Positions 33,090-39,885 of a DNA stretch of 41,907 bases are shown in pieces; position 1 is the first letter of the stretch, and the number at the start of each line of letters is the position of its first letter. The notes beneath the pieces were generated by a model. That model saw only the letters and a program-made list of their open reading frames with translations, was not told the DNA's origin and did not search any database. The translations under genes and the position numbers were made by a program. This DNA comes from Lachnospiraceae bacterium (GTDB lineage: Bacteria; Bacillota; Clostridia; Lachnospirales; Lachnospiraceae): contig CAJTDB010000028.1 of NCBI GenBank assembly GCA_910574965.1, positions 1 to 41,907 of the forward strand, read 5' to 3'.

Positions 33090-34391
33090 ATGAATAAACA
33101 CACAATGGGGGATCTGTATCAGAAACAGTCCCTTCCGTTGTCAGCGAAAATTCAGATGACGGAATACCGGATCAGAGAATGGGTGGACCATTATGGAGAG
33201 GACGGAGTTTATATCAGTTTTAGTGGTGGGAAGGACAGCAGTGTGCTTTTACATCTGGCAAGAAAACTGTATCCGAATCTCCAGGCTGTGTATGTGGATA
33301 CCGGTCTGGAGTATCCGGAGGTTCGTCAGTTTGTGAAGCAGCATGAAAACGTGGAAATTTTAAAACCGAAGATGAATTTTCGGCAGGTCATTATGAAATA
33401 CGGATACCCGTTTATCAGTAAGGAAGTGGCAGGATGTGTCTATTATGGACGGAAATATGTGAGAAAACTGGTTGAACGGGAAAAGGGTCTTCATACGAAT
33501 GAAATCATTCCCTATCACAGTAACATAGCAGATCTGGTGGGCATAGACCGCAGAGTCGATAAGGAAAATGCTTTTTATCAGAGCCTGATCCATGGGGAGA
33601 TACCAAGTACGGAGATAAAGACACCGGTCCGCTATCTGATTCTTCAGGGAAAATACATTCATAAAGAAAATGGGGAAGCAACTTCGGAATATTCCAAAAT
33701 GTACAACAAGGAAAGATATAAGTTTTTTCTGGAAGCACCCTTTGAAATTTCCAGTGAGTGCTGCTCCGTGATGAAGAAATCGCCAATACATAAATACGCA
33801 AGGATAACGGGGAGAAAGCCGATGACCGCACAGATGGCAAGTGAAAGTCGGCTCAGAGCGATGAAATGGCTGAAAAACGGCTGTAATGGATTTGATATGA
33901 AAAGTCCCATCAGCAATCCCATGTCTTTCTGGGTGGAACAGGATGTGCTGGAATATATTCATACGTTTCATATTCCGATTGCAGACGTATATGGAAGTGT
34001 ACAGGCAGAGTATACAGGGAATACAAAGGGGTCGAAAGTTTCGGATTCCATGGAGTTGGGGATTTTTGATCTGGAAAGGCCGATCTACAGCACCACCGGA
34101 TGCAGTAGGACGGGGTGCGTTTTCTGTGGTTTTGGCTGCCACAGGGAGAAATCTCCGAACCGCTGGGAACTGGCAGAAACGCTTTCCAATCCGTCGATCA
34201 TTGACTATATGATGCGCGGAGGGGCCTTTGATGAAGACGGTCTCTGGAAACCGGATAACCGGGGGCTGGGCTTCTGGTTTGTAATTGAATGGATCAATAT
34301 TCATGGGAATTTAAAGATTGTCATGCCTCATCGGGAAAAATATCTGGAGCAGTACATGACAAAAAAGACAGAACAGTATTTAACCGTGTAG
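33090..34391 (+). CDS. PAPS reductase-like PP-loop protein (DUF3440/IbrA-related)
   Basis: A 433-residue protein. SFSGGKDSSVLLHL (43-56) is the PP-loop of the adenine-nucleotide alpha-hydrolase/PAPS reductase family. VYVDTGLEYPEVRQFV follows, and a C-terminal cysteine cluster TTGCSRTGCVFCGFGCHREK could hold a metal or iron-sulfur cluster. Such proteins are regular passengers of clostridial ICEs. IbrA-type relatives are paired with a ParB-like IbrB; no IbrB is adjacent here, although the ICE has its own ParB. The substrate is unknown; sulfate assimilation is unlikely. GGAGGGG precedes the ATG, and the 25-bp operator suggests control by the XRE protein at 19565. Confidence 0.82.
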   Translation: MNKHTMGDLYQKQSLPLSAKIQMTEYRIREWVDHYGEDGVYISFSGGKDSSVLLHLARKLYPNLQAVYVDTGLEYPEVRQFVKQHENVEILKPKMNFRQVIMKYGYPFISKEVAGCVYYGRKYVRKLVEREKGLHTNEIIPYHSNIADLVGIDRRVDKENAFYQSLIHGEIPSTEIKTPVRYLILQGKYIHKENGEATSEYSKMYNKERYKFFLEAPFEISSECCSVMKKSPIHKYARITGRKPMTAQMASESRLRAMKWLKNGCNGFDMKSPISNPMSFWVEQDVLEYIHTFHIPIADVYGSVQAEYTGNTKGSKVSDSMELGIFDLERPIYSTTGCSRTGCVFCGFGCHREKSPNRWELAETLSNPSIIDYMMRGGAFDEDGLWKPDNRGLGFWFVIEWINIHGNLKIVMPHREKYLEQYMTKKTEQYLTV

Positions 34392-34410
34392 AGCGAAGAA
34401 AGGAGTCGTT

Positions 34411-34752
34411 ATGACAGAAAAGAAGATCAGCATTACTTTTACTGTAGCAGAGTGCGGAGAATATCATGGTTTTGGTGAATACCATGAAGATATTCTGACG
34501 CTGGAAGAGGCTGTTCGGATTTTTAACACGATACCGCCAGAACGCATGAACGGGATTCCGTCTATCGGAATCCGCCTTCATGTGGATGGAACAGAAAGCT
34601 GGGAAGATTCACAGGTAGACGTGTTTACCGGAGAAGGGATTGACGTGGGAATGCTCAAACTGACACCGGAAATCTACCGGCATCCAAAAACACAGGAAGC
34701 CGTGAAACAGTTGATGGAAATGTTTCCGGATAAGGAGATCATTGATTATTAA
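34411..34752 (+). CDS. Small ICE protein downstream of the PAPS-reductase-like gene
   Basis: A 113-residue acidic protein: KKISITFTVAECGEYHGFGEYHEDILTLEEAVRIFNTIPPERMNGIPSIGIRLHVDGTESWEDSQVDVF... It resembles the small domains that accompany large polyvalent proteins of mobile elements (YodL/LPD-type), but I cannot name the family with certainty. AAAGGAG sets the ATG. It is 19 bases after the PP-loop gene, so the two are co-transcribed and may work together. A terminator follows. Confidence 0.68.
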   Translation: MTEKKISITFTVAECGEYHGFGEYHEDILTLEEAVRIFNTIPPERMNGIPSIGIRLHVDGTESWEDSQVDVFTGEGIDVGMLKLTPEIYRHPKTQEAVKQLMEMFPDKEIIDY

Positions 34753-34779
34753 AACAGGATCAAATCGTTCATGTCAGGA

Positions 34780-34814
34780 GCCGCTTTTTAAATCAGAGGA
34801 AAGGCGGCCTTTTT
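34780..34814 (+). terminator. Rho-independent terminator
   Basis: GCCGCTTTT pairs with AAAGGCGGC (one mismatch) and is followed by TTTTT. It ends the PAPS-reductase-like operon. Confidence 0.8.
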
Positions 34815-34839
34815 GTATCTGAAGAAAAGGAGGAGGGAC

Positions 34840-34992
34840 TTGAAAATACATATCCGGTCACCGACCAGGCAGATGGCTGCCAATGGCAGGAAGCAGGACT
34901 CAGAAGAGATCAAACAACAAAAATATGGAGAAGGGAGATACCAGAATCACGTTGAGCAGGCTGCGGGGGAATGCAGTCTGCTCTTCTTTTGA
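34840..34992 (+). CDS. Possible 50-residue protein before maff2
   Basis: TTG 34840, preceded by AAAAGGAGGAGGG, opens a frame of 50 codons to TGA 34990-34992. The product is basic (KIHIRSPTRQMAANGRKQDS) and not recognised. The ribosome binding site is strong, but the 3' third runs through a terminator hairpin, so this may be a short leader peptide or no gene at all. Confidence 0.3.
   Translation: MKIHIRSPTRQMAANGRKQDSEEIKQQKYGEGRYQNHVEQAAGECSLLFF
34954..34990 (+). terminator. Terminator-like hairpin before maff2
   Basis: GAGCAGGCTGC (34954-34964) pairs with GCAGTCTGCTC (34973-34983) with one G-T wobble and is followed by TTCTTTT. With the ribosome binding site upstream, it could work as an attenuator ahead of the transfer genes. 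Confidence 0.68.
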
Positions 34993-35053
34993 GTCCTGTC
35001 TGGATCGCGAAGTAACCTGAAACAAAAACAGTGATTCTGGCTAATAGAATTTT

Positions 35054-35194
35054 ATGGCATTTTTTACATCCGCAATCGGAATCTTACAGACACTCGTAGT
35101 GGCAATCGGAGCAGGTCTTGCAGTGTGGGGCGTGATCAATCTGCTGGAGGGTTACGGCAACGACAATCCTGGCGCAAATGCTCATGTACGGTAA
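35054..35194 (+). pseudogene. Maff2 family mobile element protein, truncated by IME2
   Basis: ATG 35054 encodes FFTSAIGILQTLVVAIGAGL, then AVWGVINLLEGYGNDNPGA, the well conserved start of Maff2, a small membrane protein of ICE transfer regions placed before the VirB6-like gene. Family members continue after NPGA with about 25 more residues including a glycine-rich second hydrophobic segment. Here the frame reads NAHVR and stops at 35194. I infer an insertion at about 35176. No ribosome binding site is evident before the ATG. Confidence 0.78.
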
Positions 35195-35491
35195 AGAAGC
35201 AAGCAACCGAAAACAAGAGATAGACCGCCAGCACCACACATTCCGAACCCAAGAGAAACCAAAGTGCAAAAGACAAGCACCGTGGAAATGTGTACAACTT
35301 GCTATTCCGTCATGGAAAAGTCCGTTCACAGAACATGGAAAAGCTAAGGGGCAGCTTTCCCACATTCTGCAAACAGGCTTTCCCACAACTCCATAAGACA
35401 GCAAGTTATGCACATTACGCACAGTGCCGACTACTACGGAATCCCCCTCATTCTTATATCTATCCGACATAAAAATTATGAATTTTTTCTT
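35195..35491 (+). other. Interval at the left end of IME2
   Basis: No supported gene. A 72-codon frame from 35178 has no ribosome binding site and an unnatural composition. The motif CTTTCCCACA occurs twice (about 35353 and 35377), and TTATGCACA (35406-35414) fits the DnaA box consensus. These may be recombinase or replication sites, but the evidence is thin. Confidence 0.4.
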
Positions 35492-35563
35492 AACACTACT
35501 GCGGTAGTGTTGACAGCCCAATAAGAAAGTTGTAATCTATAATCAAGCAGAAACTACTGCGGT
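35492..35563 (+). promoter_or_regulatory. Promoter and operators of the blaI-like gene
   Basis: AACACTAC-TGCG-GTAGTGTT (35492-35511) is a near-perfect palindrome overlapping the -35 box TTGACA (35510-35515). TAATCT (35533-35538) follows after 17 bases. ACTACTGCGGT from the palindrome recurs at 35553-35563 just before the ribosome binding site. Sites of the TACT-type flanking the promoter are what BlaI/MecI repressors use. Confidence 0.8.
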
Positions 35564-35584
35564 CTTATGGAAAGGAGGATAAAA

Positions 35585-35944
35585 ATGGATATTAAACTTT
35601 TCGATTCAGAATTGAAAGTAATGTGTGTGCTTTGGAGTGAGGGCGATACCACGGCAAAACATATATCTGATGTTCTGAAAAAAGAAATTGGCTGGAACAT
35701 GAATACCACCTACACACTGATAAAAAGATGTATCAAAAAAGGAGCGATAGAGCGTTCCGAACCGAATTTCATGTGCCATGCCCTTATTCCCAAAGAAGAA
35801 GTACAGGAAGCAGAAACAAATGAATTGATTGACAAGATTTATGACGGTTCAGTTGACAAACTGTTTGCAGCCCTGTTAGGCAGAAAAAAGCTCTCCGCTG
35901 AACAGATTCAGAAACTCAGGCAGATTGTGGAAGATTTGGAATGA
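35585..35944 (+). CDS. BlaI/MecI/CopY family repressor
   Basis: A 119-residue winged-helix repressor. LFDSELKVMCVLWSEGDTTAKHISDVLKKEIGWNMNTTYTLIKRCIKKGAIERSEPNFM is the DNA-binding domain. The C-terminal helices dimerise and carry the region that in BlaI is cleaved on induction. AAAGGAGG favours ATG 35585 over ATG 35567. It is followed after ten bases by the M56 sensor gene, the usual pair. Its operators lie just upstream. No beta-lactamase or PBP gene is seen here, so the target of control is another gene of the element or of the host. Confidence 0.92.
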   Translation: MDIKLFDSELKVMCVLWSEGDTTAKHISDVLKKEIGWNMNTTYTLIKRCIKKGAIERSEPNFMCHALIPKEEVQEAETNELIDKIYDGSVDKLFAALLGRKKLSAEQIQKLRQIVEDLE

Positions 35945-35954
35945 GGTGGTGTAA

Positions 35955-38159
35955 ATGAATTTACTGCAAATGAGCTTTTCGGGGGCTGCTTTCATTATTG
36001 CGGTAGTGATTATCCGTGCGGTGGCAATCAATAAACTGCCGAAAAAGACTTTTCTTGTTTTATGGGAATTGGTGATATTAAGACTGCTTATCCCGTTTTC
36101 GATTCCGTCAATGTTCAGTATTTATACGTTGGTAACTCATAGCATATCTTCTACAACATTGCCGGAAGCTGGAACAGATTATAACATTCCCACTATGCAA
36201 GGGCTGTTTGTCACAACACAGGGAGTAGAACAGCCGCCAGTGGATATTTCATCATCTGTTTCCATGTGGTTTGTTGTATGGTGTGCAGGAATAATAATTA
36301 TTACATTGTTTTTCGTAATATCCTATTGGCGTTGTCTGATTGAATTTCGGACAGCTTTACCCGTTCACAACCATTATGTAGAAAAGTGGCTGGCGGAACG
36401 CCCATTGAAACGTCCAATTTTGGTAAGGCAATCTGATAGGATTTCCGCCCCATTAACTTATGGCATTTTCCGTCCTGTTATTTTAATGCCGAAAAAAACG
36501 GACTGGAAAAATGAAAAACAACTGCAATATGTCCTATCACATGAGTATGTGCATATCTATCGCTATGATACAGTAACAAAGTTGATTGCGACACTTGCCC
36601 TTTGTATTCATTGGTTCAACCCTTTTGTGTGGGTGATGTATATTCTTTTTAATCGTGATATAGAACTGGCTTGTGATGAAAGCGTTATACGGCAATTCGG
36701 AGAAAAATCAAAATCCGCCTATTCGCTAATGCTTATCAACATGGAAGCAACAAAAAGTGGTCTATTGCCATTTTGTAACAACTTTAGTAAAAATGCTATT
36801 GAAGAAAGGATTACAGCGGTTATGAAAATTAAAAAAACTTCACTGCTTGCAATTTGTATTGCTGCGATACTCATTGTTGGCGTAACTACTACTTTTGCGA
36901 CTTCCGCAGCGGGGAGCAGCAGAGAGAAAGATACTATCCATGATACAGATTTTTCTGATGAAGAAATTGATAAATTGCTTGCCTTACAATTTGACGGTTA
37001 CGAAGATATGAGTGTTTCGGAATTTCAAAATAAAGTATGGGAATTAACAGATACGGAAGAATATCGTAATCTATTGGAGAAGTTCTCTCAAAATACCGCT
37101 CTATATGAGCAAAAGGACAGTAATGAGATTGCATCTTTTCTGTTTTACACATTAGAACCTCTCACGGCTGAAAAGTGGCAGACACGGGATTTTGGAGGAG
37201 GCATAGCAACTGATTATCCCGGTGCTTCTGATAATGCCATGTTGGAATTTGTTTTTAGCCTTACCATTCAAAATGCTGATACACTTACTGTCGGTGAGTA
37301 CAATGCCGCACGTTTGGGCGTTACCAACGGATTAAAAAATATCTTACAAGGCAAAACGAAAGAACAGTTGCAGAATGATTCATTCATGCAGGAAGCAATC
37401 CATACTGAAATCGAAAAACTGAATGAGCAATGGAATACAGATAAATTGCAAATTTCCGTGGAATATTCTTTCATGCCCCTTTCGGAATTGGACGCCGGAA
37501 AGGGTGAACAGGAAAATATACAGCAAGAACAGGAGCGCCGGGAATATCCTAATGGCACAGAGGAAGATTATCGTTCTTTATTGAATTTGAAAACAGCCGA
37601 TTACCAAAGTAAATCAGTTGCAGATTTTAATATGGATTTACTGGAATGGGCAAATGAAAATTATGAACGAATGGAACGGATAAATGGCGATATTGGCTAT
37701 CAGGATTTTTCCGTGAATTTGAGTAATGACGAGCTTTCTTTTGTAGCATTGACTACATGGCTTTCCGGGGCAGAAAATGGAAAATATGTACAAAGTAATT
37801 ATACGGGGCGGGAAGAGGAAGACCCCAGCTATAATCAGTATCTTCCATCAAAAACAACGGAAGAAAACGGATACGGCGCATGGTGTGATTTGTTCTACCA
37901 ATTTTCCTATCATATCGCAGACAAACAGACGCTTACTGTTGGAGAACGTGACTATTGTATCAGCAATATGATGAGTGAGATACAAGATTTTTGGAACAGA
38001 ACAGATATTGAAAAAATGTTAAGCATGACAAAAGATGATATTGTAAGTAAGCTGAAAGAAATTGCAGCAGAATACAGTAACGATAAAATAACAATTATAA
38101 TTCGTGAAGATTCTGTAAGTTTTGAAAAAATGGACGAACGAAGCAGGGAATTTGATTAA
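35955..38159 (+). CDS. BlaR1-like M56 metallopeptidase with duplicated external sensor domain
   Basis: A 734-residue membrane protein. The N-terminal part has three to four membrane segments and the zinc peptidase motif HEYVH (196-200), with RDIELACDE downstream as in BlaR1/MecR1. A last membrane segment is at about 297-315. The outside region (about 320-734) is not a penicillin-binding domain: no SxxK context is seen. Instead it contains two related units (about 340-508 and 541-722), each with a LL.L....Y...SV..F start, a central LTVGE motif and a strand-rich end. On binding its ligand it should activate the peptidase and relieve BlaI repression. The ligand is unknown. Confidence 0.9.
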   Translation: MNLLQMSFSGAAFIIAVVIIRAVAINKLPKKTFLVLWELVILRLLIPFSIPSMFSIYTLVTHSISSTTLPEAGTDYNIPTMQGLFVTTQGVEQPPVDISSSVSMWFVVWCAGIIIITLFFVISYWRCLIEFRTALPVHNHYVEKWLAERPLKRPILVRQSDRISAPLTYGIFRPVILMPKKTDWKNEKQLQYVLSHEYVHIYRYDTVTKLIATLALCIHWFNPFVWVMYILFNRDIELACDESVIRQFGEKSKSAYSLMLINMEATKSGLLPFCNNFSKNAIEERITAVMKIKKTSLLAICIAAILIVGVTTTFATSAAGSSREKDTIHDTDFSDEEIDKLLALQFDGYEDMSVSEFQNKVWELTDTEEYRNLLEKFSQNTALYEQKDSNEIASFLFYTLEPLTAEKWQTRDFGGGIATDYPGASDNAMLEFVFSLTIQNADTLTVGEYNAARLGVTNGLKNILQGKTKEQLQNDSFMQEAIHTEIEKLNEQWNTDKLQISVEYSFMPLSELDAGKGEQENIQQEQERREYPNGTEEDYRSLLNLKTADYQSKSVADFNMDLLEWANENYERMERINGDIGYQDFSVNLSNDELSFVALTTWLSGAENGKYVQSNYTGREEEDPSYNQYLPSKTTEENGYGAWCDLFYQFSYHIADKQTLTVGERDYCISNMMSEIQDFWNRTDIEKMLSMTKDDIVSKLKEIAAEYSNDKITIIIREDSVSFEKMDERSREFD

Positions 38160-38220
38160 CATTAACCGTTGCAGCTAACAATATCAATCTGCCCTATGTG
38201 GGAGAAAGGGGGAATCATTT

Positions 38221-38679
38221 ATGCCTTGCACAGAAGCATACAGAGAACACATCATGTATACTTTCAATGGCTATTGCAAGACCGTCATACGCTTTGCGGC
38301 TATCAACGCATGGCGTGACAGAAGCAGACGGCGGCAAAAAGAAATATCCCTTGAATACCTCACAGAAGAAAAATTTTATCCTTTAGGCACAACAGACGAA
38401 TATTTTGAAGCACCCTATGAAGAATACCCCATTACGATATGCGGTCAGACAGTTATTCTCACCAATGGAGAACTTGCCGCCGCCCTGTTATCTCTGCCAG
38501 AGAAGAACCGGGAAATCATTTTCCTTTACTTTTTCGGGGATTATACACAACAGGAAATTGGGGAAATGTACGGACGCTGCCGGAGTACGACCGGGTATCA
38601 AATCCGCAGGACGTTAAAACTCTTGCAAAGGAAAATGGAGGTGCTTTCACATGGGGAATCCGAATCTTTTGCCCTATGA
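38221..38679 (+). CDS. Sigma-70 family RNA polymerase sigma factor-like protein
   Basis: A 152-residue protein. SLPEKNREIIFLYFFGDYTQQEIGEMYGRCRSTTGYQIRRTLKLLQRKME is a region 4-type HTH. The N-terminal part, with YTFNGYCKTVIRFAAINAWRDRSRRRQKEISLEYL, is typical of the small Tn916-type (Orf7-like) regulators of ICEs and IMEs. GAAAGGGGGAAT precedes the ATG. It overlaps the next gene by 29 bases in another frame. It lies 61 bases after the M56 gene and could be the output of that sensor or an independent regulator of mobility genes. Confidence 0.85.
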   Translation: MPCTEAYREHIMYTFNGYCKTVIRFAAINAWRDRSRRRQKEISLEYLTEEKFYPLGTTDEYFEAPYEEYPITICGQTVILTNGELAAALLSLPEKNREIIFLYFFGDYTQQEIGEMYGRCRSTTGYQIRRTLKLLQRKMEVLSHGESESFAL

Positions 38680-38875
38680 AACGATTGTCCGGGCGACCAG
38701 CGGCGAGCCGGAAGCCGTGGACGAGGTTTTACGGCATTACAGCAAGCGTATCAGAATCGCCGCCATTGAAAACGGGCATATCGACAGGGATACCGAGGAC
38801 AGCATAAAACAGCGGCTTGTCGCTGCCCTGTTCAAGTTCCGCTTTGATGAACAGCCATACATCAAAACTGAATAA
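38651..38875 (+). CDS. Helix-turn-helix domain protein (Tn916 Orf8-like)
   Basis: A 74-residue protein: NLLPYETIVRATSGEPEAVDEVLRHYSKRIRIAAIENGHIDRDTEDSIKQRLVAALFKFRFDE. The family is well known as the partner of the upstream sigma-like gene in Tn916/Tn1549-type elements, resembling a sigma region 2-like helical unit. AATGGAGGTGC precedes ATG 38651. It overlaps the sigma gene by 29 bases, so the two are coupled and may together form one split sigma factor. A terminator follows at 38904. Confidence 0.85.
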   Translation: MGNPNLLPYETIVRATSGEPEAVDEVLRHYSKRIRIAAIENGHIDRDTEDSIKQRLVAALFKFRFDEQPYIKTE

Positions 38876-38903
38876 CCGCCGCTACATAGAACGGCACACC
38901 AAG

Positions 38904-38935
38904 ACAGGAAATCAAAAAAGGTTTCCTGTTTTTTT
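38904..38935 (+). terminator. Rho-independent terminator
   Basis: ACAGGAAA (38904-38911) pairs with TTTCCTGT (38922-38929) across ten bases and is followed by a T run. It ends the BlaI-M56-sigma transcript. Confidence 0.87.
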
Positions 38936-39489
38936 GCGTCCATTTTTGGCATTTTGAAAAATTGTCAGTATTATACCGTGCAAGGAAGACTGAAAGAAAT
39001 TCTCTCTCTTGTTTGGCAAATCCGCAAGCTGTCCGTGGAGGGCAGGCAAAGGAAAATCCCACCTGTTTTGTTTGGCAGTTTTCAATTTTCGGTGGTGTGG
39101 GAACTGAAAGGAAAGTGAAGAAATTTCCGCAAATCTCCGTCATTTTTGCTTTGCGTGGTGTTGTAGGTAGTAGGGGGAGAATATCGCTGTTACTTTGGCA
39201 AAATCCCCGCTTGCGGCACTAAAGGTATTGAGGGAAGCCCACACAGCGGAATCCGTCACTTTCTTAGAGCAAGATTCTACCACAGTACCAAATTTCGCTA
39301 ATCGCTCAATTTTGTCCTGCGGGAATCTTGTTGGGGTTGCCACCCCAAGCCCGCCTTTTTGCGGCTTGCGCCGCTTGAAAAATCCCCGAAAAAATATTTT
39401 CGGATTTTTCAAAAAACACTTCCGCTTTGCCCCCTGTTTTTCTCCTATTGGTGAGAGGGCAAACCATAAAAAGAAAGGAGCTGAAAGCC
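38936..39489 (+). other. Non-coding interval with candidate oriT of IME2
   Basis: No supported gene in 550 bases. The 3' part, just before mobC, holds three hairpins: TTGGGG/CCCCAA (39331-39348), GCGGC/GCCGC (39361-39374) and a 16-bp stem with a two-base bulge (39375-39412, arms TTGAAAAATCC.. and ..GGATTTTTCAA). GTCCTGC at 39314-39320 is close to the YATCCTG-Y nick motif of IncP-type (MOBP) systems. Together these make a likely oriT at 39310-39412. The earlier part shows nothing clear. Confidence 0.5.
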
Positions 39490-39885
39490 ATGAAAAGATA
39501 CAACACGCCCCACCGCCACCGGGTAATCAAGACACGCTTGACCGAGGAAGAATACGCCGAGTTTTCCGAGCGTGTCACCCTCTGCAAAATGAGCCAAGCC
39601 GAGTTTATCCGGCAAGCCCTTATTAAGTCAAGCATACGCCCGGTTATCACCGTTTCCCCGGTCAATGATGAACTGCTTTCTGCCGTTGGGAAACTCACAG
39701 CCGAATACGGGAAAATCGGCGGGAATCTGAACCAGATTGCCCGCTGTCTGAATGAGTATGGCGCACCTTATAACGCCTTCTCCCAAGAAGTGCGAGCCGC
39801 CACAGCGGAGCTTGCCGCCTTGAAGTTTGAAGTCTTGCAGAAAGTAGGTGAAGCCGTTGGCAACATTCAAACATATCAGCTCTAA
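39490..39885 (+). CDS. MobC-like mobilization accessory protein
   Basis: A 131-residue relaxosome protein. HRVIKTRLTEEEYAEFSERVTLCKMSQAEFIRQALIKSSIRPVITVSP is a ribbon-helix-helix-like DNA-binding start, and LTAEYGKIGGNLNQIARCLNEYGAPYNAFSQEVRAATAELAALK is the MobC core (GGNLNQIAR). It would bind oriT and help the relaxase open the strand. AAAGGAGC precedes ATG 39490. It overlaps the relaxase gene. Confidence 0.9.
   Translation: MKRYNTPHRHRVIKTRLTEEEYAEFSERVTLCKMSQAEFIRQALIKSSIRPVITVSPVNDELLSAVGKLTAEYGKIGGNLNQIARCLNEYGAPYNAFSQEVRAATAELAALKFEVLQKVGEAVGNIQTYQL

Noticed and set aside
34840-34992. Small ORF as a certain gene
   Set aside because: Despite a good ribosome binding site, it reads through a terminator hairpin and has no recognisable family, so it is listed only with low confidence.
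35178-35396. 72-codon frame after maff2
   Set aside because: It starts inside the truncated maff2 gene with no ribosome binding site, and its composition is not protein-like.
35406-35414. DnaA box as sign of an origin in IME2
   Set aside because: A single TTATGCACA match is expected by chance in AT-rich DNA and no cluster of boxes is present.
35585-38159. Beta-lactam resistance module
   Set aside because: BlaI and an M56 protein are present, but there is no beta-lactamase or PBP2a gene and the sensor lacks a penicillin-binding domain.
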